Below, in pieces: positions 24,501 to 35,512 of a stretch of 64,000 bases of DNA. A program made the translations under genes and the position numbers. The notes beneath the pieces were generated by a model that did not search any database, had not been told where the DNA came from, and saw nothing but the letters and a program-made list of their open reading frames with translations. This DNA comes from Phytophthora colocasiae. Its lineage: Eukaryota; Oomycota; Peronosporomycetes; Peronosporales; Peronosporaceae. Numbering within the stretch: position 1 is the stretch's first letter; each line of letters starts with the position of its first letter. The stretch lies in assembly GCA_018806915.1 (NCBI GenBank), contig JAGKQI010000088.1, forward strand, positions 1 through 64,000. Reading direction: 5' to 3'.

Positions 24501-25273
24501 TGTCTCCTTCGTCTTGGGACTGCTAGGCGGCATCACCTACCTCGACACTGACTACAACACGAACGCGGGTATCAACTTCGGAATGGGGATGGTGTTCTCT
24601 GTGATGGGATTCGCCGGATTCACATGCTTCACCGGTATGGTGTCCGTCGCAGCCGCAGAACGAGCTGCTTTCTATCGCGAACGAGCATCTCAAACGTCAA
24701 TGCATTCTGGTACTTCTGTGCTTCCAGTGTCATCGAGATCCCGTACGCTATGGCAGCTGTCATGCTGTGTATGGTAGTATTCTACCCCGTTGTTGGCTTT
24801 ACTGGAGTGGTGCTTTCTTCACGTTCTATCTCATCCTTGTACTGTGCGTGCTGTTTCAGTCGTATTTGGCTGAGTTGATGGTTTTCTTGTCTCCGAACAT
24901 GGAAGTGGCTGAGATTCTGGGAATGGTGGTAAACCTCATCACGTTCTTGTTCTCAGGCTTTAGTCCTCCGGCTGAATCGATTCCTCAGGGCGTGAAATGG
25001 GTTTACCATCTCAATCCACTGACGTACACTGTCTGCTCTCGCGACGGTTGTGTTTGGCGATTGCTCGGGCGATGGGGATATCGGATGCAGCCAAGTTATT
25101 GAGCACCACCTTTGCTTCCGGATGACATCACCGTGAAGGAATTCTTGGAGATCAGCTTCAGAATGTACCACGACGATATCTGGAGGAACTGCGGGATCAT
25201 GGTAGCTTTGTGCTTTTCGTCCGCATTTTGACCATCCTGGCGATGAGGTTTGTCAACTTTCAGGAACAAGTAA
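21565..25273 (+). pseudogene. PDR/ABCG transporter pseudogene, copy D (full length)
   Basis: The ATG at 21,565 is in the standard context and the stop is TAA at 25,273. Open runs cover the N-terminal part (21,595-22,027), the first membrane domain (22,544-22,993) and NBD2 end plus second membrane domain (24,082-24,777). Shared lesions are present: NBD1 goes from the IRGQLARRR segment straight to the HGTPEEN segment with no Walker A, and a TAG follows ACGATCCAC near 24,066. Private changes include a lost G in TTGTCAGGATGCC near 21,978, AAGAATCTTCAAGC near 22,434, one base lost at GGTAGATTC near 23,672, and GAACAAG with an extra G before the stop. It carries GGCAACGGTGAC, the subtype shared with copy H. 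Confidence 0.85.
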
Positions 25274-25444
25274 GATGTCCATAACGTCTCAAATAAAACT
25301 AGTAAAGTGTTGAAAAGATTCCTATGGACCGTTAGTAAATGATAAGGACTGGCTATAGAGTTTTGACATGACCACAGAGCTAGCTATACGTGGGATAAAT
25401 GCAGAAGTCGCTTATGAACCGAACAGGCCTCGCTTTCTTCACTT

Positions 25445-27986
25445 TTAAGCGAAATGCAGCGTGTTCGACGCTCTTACCCTTGCGACATCCTTCAGCAGCA
25501 CGGACGAGAGATAGTTGCGCTCGTCGTACTCGCTGCGATCCTTCAGGTCGTTTTCAACTTGTGCCTGACCGTCCCACCACGCAGTGTTGGCGATCTCACG
25601 CAGCTTCCCCACTAACCCCTTGGTCAAAAACGGCCAGCGCTGGTGCACTTCATTTTTCCTTCATCAGAGTTCGGCGCCAATACCCCACGGACGCATAGCG
25701 AGCCGTCAAACCCTTGCTTGACCTTGTTACGGCTCATCAACTTCTCCGTCACAATCGATTGGGCAGGCGCTGTCGTCTCGTTCGACACTTCGAACAAACT
25801 CAAGTATAATCGAATCACCTCATGGTTGCTGGTCGTATGAAGGCTGTTGGGTTTGCCTGTCTTCTCAAAAACGTACGACGATGATAACTCTCGAAGCGCT
25901 GAATCAGGGAACTTGTCGTACCCACCCACCTGGCTGTTAACCCGAACCAAAATGAACGAAACACTTCCTCCGGACGAACGTCACAGTCTTTCGGGTGGAA
26001 AATCAGGATGATCAGATCCACTCCGAGTTGTCCACGAGGCAAGACACCAGCGGCTCGACAGTCTAGCAGCTTCCACAGTACTCCTGTCGTCGGCTCTTTT
26101 TTAAGATCCACGAAATGGCTGTAACAAACTTTCCAACCGTCCCAGCTCTCCACCCACTTCCTGTACGCGTCCATCTTTTCCTCGTTAATGACCTCGAGTC
26201 GCCCTCACGAATCTGCGGGTTGTCGCCCACGAGTTTCTCCACAAACCTCGTGACGTCGCAAAATCGCCCTGAGAAGGTAAACTCCCATGTTTTGGACGAG
26301 GCCTTTGCCACCGCGTCCATTGCCAACAAGAGGAAGATTCGCGACACGGGTTCGCCAATGTTGCTAGTGTCAATCTCCCCATTGAGCAGCATCGTCCGGA
26401 ACTGAGGGAGGATGTATCGTTCCAACGCGGATGGCCTCTTGAGATTGAGATCCTCCAACTCATACCACATGTACGACGCGCCAAACGTCAGGATCGGCTC
26501 GGACACGTAGCCGCTGATGTAAGCATCGTTCTTGTATGTCACGTAGTGCAGGACACTCATCAAGTTAGCAACCAAGAGCGGCGCCTTCCGGTTGAACGAG
26601 TTTGGACGTAGGCCAAGACGGCAGAACAGTGAGGCCACGCCGTGGAGAGTCAACTCCGTGTAGCTAGATGGAAAGTCCGGTGGGAGGCCGATCAGCAATT
26701 TCCTTGCAGCAAACCAGACCATATCTGTCATTCTGCTGAACAAATAGTGTTCTGACTTATCCATACTACGCCACAAGGCCGCCCCATTGACACCAGAGCT
26801 GTCCACACGTCGTCCTCATCAGTAGTCAACACTCTGCTCTTGCTCGTCTTTTGATCATCCCCCAATTTCTTCACCATGATGTCCATCGTCTCTGTCAAGA
26901 CGAACGATGGGAACAGCACCGTTTTAGGATTATAATCCATTAGAGAAGGCAAATTCTCGGTATCTGCCACCGCGGACTCATGCACAAGAGGGTTCGTATC
27001 CACTAAAACTCCGAAAATGAGTCCGTTTGCTTTTCATACTGTAGAACTCCTATTCACCGTTATCAAAGCTTGTCGTAGATACTGCAACGCGGTTTTACCC
27101 CTGTTACCTTTGATCTTCAGCAGAGACCGAGCCTCGTCAACAGCTACAACCAGCACCGGAGTAACGGAGAGTTTCTTGCGTTTCTCCACTGGCTGGTTAG
27201 AAGTACTTGAGCAAAGCTGGACTTTATCCAGTTCGCGCACCATATCAGCATCAATGTTGTAATTCTCCTCCACTTCAAACAACTTCAGCCACTTTTCTCT
27301 AACGTCGAAATTCTCCATAGAGTACGTAAACGCTTTTTCCAGTGAAGTAACGATCTTGTCCACGCTACAATAATAATACTCTGAAAGAAGCCATTTACGC
27401 AGTTGAGGTGTCGCGCATGGGTACCCACTCGATCCTTCGATGGTGCGTGCGCAGATGTACAACACTTTCACGTCAAACCGTATTGCCATTGTGGTCAATA
27501 GGGCCATCTTTCTCCGCCAGACGCTTCACGATTCGGCTCTTGCCGAAGCCGGAACTCTGAGTGATGGTCACGTATGGCGCCGTGTACTTGTCGCGGAGTG
27601 TATCATTGATATAAGCGTGGCAGCAGGCAACAAGGTGCTTCTGGAAGCTGACGTCAGCATCGCCTTCATAAGGTATATCGAACGCTGCGGGTACAATTCC
27701 GCGGGGCTTGGAACTGGCCACGCGGACTGGCGTTTCGCTCTGGATGACGCGTAGTTCGGCGAAGGCGGCATCTGTAGCTGCTTTTGACATCGGATCTCGA
27801 GAGACGATTTTCTATAGCTTCATCAAAATAGGCGCTGCGCACCGCTTGACGAATGCTTTCCTCCACCTTGTCATCGACCTGCTCGCCCTGAAGTTGAAGT
27901 TGCAGCTCACGCTCATGAACTCCCTTATCTTTTAAGGCATTGAAGGCAGCAGCCGACAGCCTCTGGATGTGAGCAGGGGCTTCCAT
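25445..27986 (-). CDS. CRN-minus 2: P-loop NTPase with RVN in place of the nuclease QVK (private frame breaks)
   Basis: Same architecture as CRN-minus 1. The nuclease position reads VRVNS (near 25,935), so both the glutamine and the lysine of the QxK signature are replaced, while the upstream D of GVDLIILIF (near 26,010) is kept. The P-loop QSSGFGKSR (near 27,545) and Walker B (near 27,140) are intact, so ATP binding could persist without cleavage. A CGA to TGA change near 27,038 (CATACTGTAG where others have CGTACTGTAG) creates a private stop, and a lost base near 26,196 and another near 26,780 shift the frame. The N-terminal cassette is the FDEAIENRLSRSDVK form. Confidence 0.75.
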
Positions 27987-28237
27987 GTCGTTATGATCGT
28001 TGGTACTGTTGTTGTTTTGGCTTCATCCCATCAGCCAATCAGTTTTGACCTAGCGTCATCTTTCGTCTCGATGAAAGAAAGGCCCAGTCATCGTTCTGAG
28101 AGCGGAGAGATGGCAACTCGCCATTGACAAGAAGGCTAGAGTGAAGGTCGACGTTGTTATGTGCAGGTTGTACTCACTTTCTCTCCTCACTTTTCACCTT
28201 TCATCGCTGCGCATCAAGCTCCAAACCATCCGTCGAC
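27987..28237. promoter_or_regulatory. Divergent promoter between CRN-minus 2 and CRN-plus 2
   Basis: Same spacer as at 18,247, with CCAAT near 28,035 and the TCACTTT initiator near 28,173. It contains GTTATGTGCAGG where pair 1 has GTTGTGCAGG, so an extra upstream ATG appears at about 28,160. The conserved start MDEIEMG at 28,238 is the better choice because it is shared by all four copies. Confidence 0.6.
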
Positions 28238-30997
28238 ATGGATGAAATTGAGATGGGATACGAGGAGAAGGTTCCTGCTACGCTTGGACAGCGGCTGTCG
28301 GCTGCTGCCTTCAATGTCTTAAAAGATAAGGGAGTTCATGAGCGTGAGCTGCAACTTCAACTTCAGGGCGAGCAGGTCGATGACAAGGTGGAGGAAAGCA
28401 TTCGTCAAGCGGTGCGCAGTGCCTATTTACCTGACGCTGTAGAAAATCGTCTCTTGATGGCCGATTTCGAAGCAGCTACAGATGCCGCCATCACCGAACT
28501 ACGCGTCATCCAGAGCGAACCGCCCCTCAAGGCGGCCAAAGCCAATCCGGAGGCCGTCAAGTTGGCAACCGCAGCGTTCAAAAATGACTACAAAGGTGGT
28601 GCAGACATCAGCTTCCAGAATTACCTCGCAGCCTGTTGCCACGCTTATTCCAATAACAAAAGCTTGTACACGGCGCCGTACGCAACCATCACTCAGAGCT
28701 CTGGCTTTGGCAAGAGTCGAATCCTAAGACGCCTTGCCGAGACACCTACTATTGAGCACGGTGGCGTCAAGTACGACGTCAAGGTGTTGTATATCTGCGC
28801 ACGCGACATCGAACAGTCGAGTGGGTACCCCCGCGCCACACCGGTTCTGCGCGAATGGCTTTTTCCTGAAAAAAATTGCAGTCAGACACAGATTGCCACT
28901 GCTTTAAAGAAAGCATACACGTACTCGATCAGGAACCCGAATGCAAGGGAAAAATGGAAGGGGCTCTTTGAACTGGAGGAGAACAGCACTATTGATGCTG
29001 ACGTGAAGGTTGAATTGGATAATGTCAACCTTCCGAATATGCTTGGTCAGCAAGATACGCCCGGTCAACAAGATAGTTTCGGTCAACCAGATAAGCCCGG
29101 TCAACCAGATACGAAACAGGAATCAACAAAGAAACGCAAAATGAATGCTACTCCGCCCAGTCAACCACCAACGAAACTCTTGAAAACCGCAACTACGCAT
29201 AGTATTCCAAGTGATGTCCCGGTGCTTGTTGTGGCTATTGACGAGGCGCGGACTCTACTTAAGATCAAGGGTGACAAAGACGCCAACGCGTTCACACTTT
29301 TTCGGCGAGCTTTGAGAGAGGTGAACACAATTATGCTGAAAAACGTCAAGGGGTCGTTTTTGCTGTTCTAGTGGACACTAACTCCCAAAGTGCATGAGTT
29401 CGTGCCAGCACTGTCATCGGATCCATCGTCACGAGTTGTCGGTGGAAGTACGTCGCTGTTCCCACCGTTCGTCTTGACAGAGACTATGGACGTCTTGGTG
29501 AATAACAGGCCCACAGCTAAGGAGAAAGTGTTGAGGAGCTGGCGCAGGAGGTGATGAAAAGGTCGTGTGGACGGATCTAGTATCGATGGGCCGGCCTTTG
29601 TGGAACAGTATGGATGATGACACCGTCGGAAATCTGGGATTCGATGTCACTGAACCCCAGATTTCTAATAGAAGGAGCGAGCTGACCAGATTCGCTGCAA
29701 GCAAGCTGCTTATTGGCCTTCCAATGGACGATTCGGCGAGCTACACAGACACGACACTGCACGGCGTGGCGTCACTGTTCTGCCGCGTTGGAGTTACGTC
29801 CATATGCGACCAACCCAGTCGCCGCGCACTTGGTCGCCGACTTCATGAGTGTTCTACACTATGTGACGTACAAGAACGACGGCCAGATCAGCGGCTACGT
29901 GTCCGAGCCGATCCTGACGTTTGGCGCATCACGCGTATGGTATCAATTGGAGAAGAATACAGAAGCCGTCAGCGTTGGAGTCCCATTCTCCCCAGTTCGA
30001 GACCATGATGCTCAACGGTATGATCGACACTGGCAACATTGGTGAACTCGTGGCACGCATCTTTCTCTTGCTGGCAATGGACGCAGTGGCGATTGGTGGA
30101 GCTGTCAAGCAAGAGTTCGTCTTCTCAGGTGAGTTTTGCGACGTCACTGCGTTTGTGCAAAAGCTCTTGGGCGACAATCCGAAGCTTAAGGAGGATAAAT
30201 CCAACGTCGTTGCCAAAAATACGATCGAATTGTGCAATATCTGGAAAGAGGGCTGGAAGGTTGGAAAATCGGCTTTAGTCATTTCGTGGAGCTGAGTACG
30301 GAACCGACGGAGACCATTTTGTGGAAGCTTCTAGACCGTCGCGCTGCGGGTACTTTGCCTCGCGGACAAACAGGAGCGGATCTGATTATTCCAATTTTCT
30401 CCCAGGAGAGTCTTCTGAGGACTGCGAGTTTCCAGATGGAAGACTCTCATTCATCTTGATTCAAGTCAAGAATCGAGTGGGGAAGGACGACAAGTTTCCG
30501 AAATCGGCACTGGGTAACCTAGAACCTTCGAAGGTTCTCCACAATTCAAACCTACTTTCTCAAAACCGACGCAGAAAATGATTCGGTTGTATCTGAGTCT
30601 GCGGGAAGTGCCGAACGAGACGGCAACGCCTGCCCAATCTATTGTAATGCCCGCCGGAGTGACACTTAGGAGCCAGGATGGTGTAGACCCAACATTTGAC
30701 GGGGCACTGTGCGTCCGCGGAATGTTTGCGCCGAGCACCGATGAAGAAGACTATGAACGGACCCAGCGATGGCCATTTTTGTCAAAGGGGTTGATTCAAA
30801 TTCTGCGCAAGCTCGTCAATGCTGCGTGGTGGGATGGCCAGATACAAGTCCAAAACGACCTGAAGCAGCGCTCCGACGAAGATTTCCAGAATCGCCTTTC
30901 ATCCGTGCTACCGCAAGAAGTTGCGGTGGGAAGGGCAAATCACACGCTAAACTACTTAGCCGACGAAGATGACGATGAACTTCGAGCTTTTGAATGA
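28238..30997 (+). CDS. CRN-plus 2: best-preserved P-loop NTPase with D...QVK nuclease core
   Basis: The frame is open from the ATG for about 377 codons (28,238-29,371), covering the P-loop (about residue 155), the GQxD repeat, KKRK and Walker B (about residue 330). It breaks at the four-G run near 29,350. Later pieces are open at 29,565-30,008, 29,921-30,295, 30,321-30,581 and 30,578-30,997. The nuclease core has D near 30,380 and IQVKN near 30,460, roughly residues 713 and 742. The acidic tail ADEDDDELRAFE is intact. The N-terminal cassette is the LPDAVENRLLMADFE form, whereas CRN-minus 2 opposite has the other form. Breaks near 29,535 and 29,960 are single-base and private. Confidence 0.78.
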
Positions 30998-31307
30998 CCA
31001 GTGACCAGTGCATTTTGAAGTACATGTCGTATAGTTCTTGCACGTTGAATAATCTGAATGGAAAAAATCTTTGTTAAACACTTTTAATTGTCAGGAGGCT
31101 AATGGCATCACGATTGGAGGCCTGAACTACGCTTGACACCACCAGTTGAGGCTCAACATCCTCCTCGAAGGTCGCTGCAACGGCACTCAGTCTCCAATGT
31201 CACAGGGACGCCATACGCTGGTGTTGTTGGTACATATCATGGGGTGGCTTCTACCCTGAAGCATTTATCATTTCTCCACTCGAAGTCTCTCAACCAAACC
31301 TCCCGTC
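30998..31307 (+). promoter_or_regulatory. Spacer and ABC E upstream region
   Basis: About 310 bp with no gene. It matches 21,251-21,564 but has AGGAGG in place of the G run. The TCATTTC initiator lies near 31,268, about 40 bases before the ATG. Confidence 0.5.
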
Positions 31308-34018
31308 ATGGCAGTGGAGATTCCAATCGAAGGCAACGTATATAGCCCCGAGGGGATCAAGCCTGACAGTGCCAAGACGCTCATGGCGCAAGGCTCACTG
31401 GATCTACACGATCACGTCGCGTCTCACATGACAAATGCTTTTGGAGACCATTTTCCCACGATGGAGTTCCGCTTCAAGAACGTTTCGATCTCAGCGGATG
31501 TAGTGGTGAAGGATACTTCCGATGCCAAAACCACACTCCCGAACGTTGTGATGAAGACCATTCGCGGCCAACTCGCGAGGAGGAGATATTGGGAGAAGCC
31601 CTTCATGCATGGAACTCCGGAGGAAAACCAAGAAGCCTTGAAGGTAGTACGAGGCAATGTACCAGCACTATCCTGAAGTTGTGATCCAACAGCTTGGACT
31701 GGATACCTGTCAGAACACCATTGTCGGGGATGCCATGCATCGAGGTGTCTCTGGTGGTGAACGCAAGCGAGTGACAACTGGAGAGATGGCGTTTGGCAAT
31801 GCGTACGTGAAGATGATGGACGAGATCAGTACAGGACTGGATAGTGCTGCTGCGTTCGATATCCTCACGATGCAGAGGAGTATTGCCAAGAAGTTCCACA
31901 ATACGGTCGTGATTTCTCTCTTACAGCCGTCTCCCGAGCTGTTTGCGCTTTTCGATAATGTTATTCTGCTGAATGAAGGTCATTGTCATGTACAGCAGGG
32001 CCTTGTGACGAAGCTCTGGACTACTTTGAAGCTCTCGGATTCAAACGCCTTCCACATCGTGACGTTGCGGATTTTCTGATTGATTTTGGAACCAACAAAC
32101 AGGTTCAACACCAAGTACGTGGTAATGTCCCTCATGCTCCCCAAGAATTTGGGAGGCGTTTGAAACCTCTTCCGCTTATGAACGTCTTCAAGCGGAGTTG
32201 AGTGTTCCATATTCAACTGGAGACATGGCGAGGATCATGAAGACTCAACAGGAATTCTACCAGTCCTTTGGGCTAGTACGATTTTACTGATGAAGCGCCA
32301 GATTACAATGATGAGGCGGGAAATGTCAGGTCTCGTTGGGCGATTAATGATGAACACTTTGCTGGCGTTACTGTACGGCTGTGTCTTCTACCAAATGGAC
32401 CCAAGTGACCCGCAATTAGTGATGGGCGTCATTTTCGAGTCGGCTCTGTGCTTGTCGATGGCTCTTTCAGCTCAGATCCCAAGCATCATGGCGGCCCATG
32501 ACGTGTTTTACAAGCAACGAGGCAACAATTTCTTCCGAACAGCGTTGTACATTCTGTCGTACTCGGCAAGTCGACTTCCCCCGATCATTTTTGAGACGGT
32601 GGTTTTCAGTTCTATTGTCTATTGGATGTGCGGTTTTTGTGAGCTCTGTGGAGAGCTTCATCCTCTTCGTGGTGATCATTTGTTTGGTGAACTTTACGTC
32701 CGCGGTTTTCGTTTTCTTCTTGGCGTCTGTTGCCGGTGAACCCCATTGCTGGCATTGCAATTGAGCTGTTTATCTTGTTCGCTGGCTTTACGAAAGACCA
32801 GATTCCGGATTATCTCATCTGGATATACTGGATTAAGCCTGTGGGCTGGGGAGTCCGTGCTCTCGCGGTGAATCAGTACACTGAGGCTCGTTTTGACACT
32901 TGCATCTACAACGACGTGGACTATTGTGCCCGATGCGGTATGAAGATGGGGGAGTACGCACTTTCCTCTTACGAGGTCCCAACCCAGAGATACTGGATCT
33001 GGTACGGCATGTTGTACACTGTAGGCGCCTACTTTGTCTACTTCTCGTTATCTTTTCTCGCACTGGATATCACCGATACGAAAGTCCGGAGAACGTGGTG
33101 ATTAAAAAGCAAGAAGACATCGACAGTAAAAGTGTAGCCTTCAAGCTTGGAGAATATACGCTCACACAGACTTCACGAAATAACGAGGCGAAATGACTGT
33201 CTCAGTGGACTTGGGCTCAGATAGATCCCTCGTGCCAGTCACGGTGGCATTCAGGACTTGTGGTACACAGTTCCAGACCCGGCAGATTCCGACAAAGCAT
33301 CAACTTACTCAAGGGTATCAGTGGATATGCACTTCCTGGAACAATTACCGCACTTATGGGATCTTCTGGTGCGGGTAAAACGACTCTGATGGATGTGATC
33401 GCTGGACGAAAGAGTGGTGGTAAGATTCAAGGCCAAATTCCGGCGACGGACTTGGCTATTAGACGTTCAACCGGGTACTGCGAACAAATGGATATCCACT
33501 CGGAGTCGTCCACATTTCGGGAGGCGTTGACGTTCAGTGCTTTCTTGCGTCAAGGTGCTGATGTTCCTGACAGCTCTCGGTGGATATGTGCTTGGACTTG
33601 CTGGACTTGACTCCGATCGCCGATCAGATCATCCGAGGCAGCTCAGTGGAGCAGATGAAGCGGCTAACGATCGGCGTGGAACTGGCAGCTCAAACCGAGT
33701 GGGCTCTTCCTGGATGAACCTACGAGCGGCTCGGATGCCCGATCAGCCAAGTTAATCATGGACGGTGTCCGCAAAGTGGCGAACACGGGACGAACGATCA
33801 TTTGTACGATCCACTAGCCTTCCGCCGAGGTGTTCCAGGTGTTCGACAGTATGTTGCTATTGAAACGTGGTGGCGAGACGGTTTACGCTGGTGATTTGGG
33901 CACGAACGCACAGGAAATGATCTCCTACTTCGAATCCATCGATGGTGTGGAGAAATTGAAAACGAACTACAATCCTGCATCGAGGGTTCTGGATGTGGTT
34001 GGAGCTGGCGTCGGTAAC
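31308..34018 (+). pseudogene. PDR/ABCG transporter pseudogene, copy E (5' three quarters)
   Basis: The ATG at 31,308 opens 122 codons. Other open runs cover NBD1 (31,657-32,079, with VSGGERKR) and the first membrane domain (32,290-32,739). The NBD2 Walker A SSGAGKTT near 33,365 is intact. Private changes include an extra G near 31,651 (GTACGAGGCAATG) and an altered NBD1 tail near 31,980 (CATTGTCATGTACAGCAGG where others have CGTGTCATGTACAACGGG). All the shared lesions are present, including the TAG near 33,813. It ends at 34,018, where GTCGGTAAC meets CRN sequence. Confidence 0.85.
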
Positions 34019-35463
34019 GACTTGCAGTCAGACACAGATTGCCACTGCTTTAAAGAAAGCATACACGTACTCGATCAGGAACCCGAATGCAAGGGAAAAA
34101 TGGAAGGGGCTCTTTGAACTGGAGGAGAACAGCACTATTGATGCTGACGTGAAGGTTGAATTGGATAATGTCAACCTTCCGAATATGCTTGGTCAGCAAG
34201 ATACGCCCGGTCAACAAGATAGTTTCGGTCAACCAGATAAGCCCGGTCAACCAGATACGAAACAGGAATCAACAAAGAAACGCAAAATGAATGCTACTCC
34301 GCCCAGTCAACCACCAACGAAACTCTTGAAAACCGCAACTACGCATAGTATTCCAAGTGATGTCCCGGTGCTTGTTGTGGCTATTGACGAGGCGCGGACT
34401 CTACTTAAGATCAAGGGTGACAAAGACGCCCAACGCGTTCCACACTTTTTCGGCGAGCTTTGAGAGGTGAACACAATTATGCTGAAAAACGTCAAGGGGT
34501 CGTTTTTGCTGTTCTAGTGGACACTAACTCCCGAGTGCATGAGTTCGTGCCAGCACTGTCATCGGATCCATCGTCACGAGTTGTCGGTGGAAGTACGTCG
34601 CTGTTCCCACCGTTCGTCTTGACAGAGACTATGGACGTCTTGGTGAATAACAGGCCCACAGCTAAGGAGAAAGTGTTGAGAGCTGGCGCAGGAGGAGGTG
34701 ATGAAAGGTCATTGTGGACGGATCTAGTATCGATGGGCCCGGCCTTTGTGGAACAGTATGGATGATGACACCGTCGGAAATCTGGGATTCGATGTCACTG
34801 AACCCCAGATTTCTAATAGAAGGAGCGAGCTGACCAGATTCGCTGCAAGCAAGCTGCTTATTGGCCTTCCAATGGACGATTCGGCGAGCTACACAGACAC
34901 GACACTGCACGGCGTGGGGTCATTGTTCTGCCGGTTTGGGTTAGGTCCATTTGCGACCAACCCTGTCGCCGCGCAGTTGGTCGCGTAATTCTTGTGTGTT
35001 CTACAGTTTGTTACGTAAAAGAACGAGGGCCATATCTGCGGCTACGTGTCCGAGCCGATCCTGATGTTTGGCGCATCACGCGTATGGTATCAATTGGAAG
35101 AATACGAAGCCGTCAGCGTTGGAGTCCATTCTCCCCAGTTCGAGACCATGATGCTCAACGGTACTGATCGACACTGGCAACATTGGTGAACTCGTGGCAC
35201 GCATCTTTCTCTTGCTGGCAATGGACGCAGTGGCGATTGGTGGAGCTGTCAAGCAGAGTTCGTCTTCTCAGGTGAGTTTTGCGACGTCTCTGCGTTTGTG
35301 CAAAAGCTCTTGGGCGACAATCCGAAGCTTAAGGGGGATAAATCCAACGTCGTTGCCAACAATACGATCGAATTGTGCAATATCTGGAAAGAGGGCTGGG
35401 AAGGTTGGGAAATCGGCTTTAGTCATTTCGTGGAGCTGAGTACGGAACCGACGGAGACCATTT
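34019..35463 (+). pseudogene. CRN-plus middle fragment fused behind ABC copy E
   Basis: It has the same two joints as the other middle fragments. Walker B, KKRK and the GQxD repeat are present. Bases are added near 34,431-34,442 and GAGA is lost near 34,462. Unlike any other copy, 34,915-35,065 carries a dense run of substitutions, including GCGTAATTC, which introduces a stop. Sequence on both sides returns to the normal match. Confidence 0.78.
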
Positions 35464-35512
35464 AAGCATTTATCATTTCTCCACTCGAAGTCTCTCAACC
35501 AAACCTCCCATC

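Noticed and set aside
27987..28500. Simple inversion of the divergent spacer between pairs 2 and 3
   Set aside because: The spacer sequence, the MDEIEMG and MEAPAH starts keep their orientation in all four pairs; only the inner coding cassettes are exchanged.
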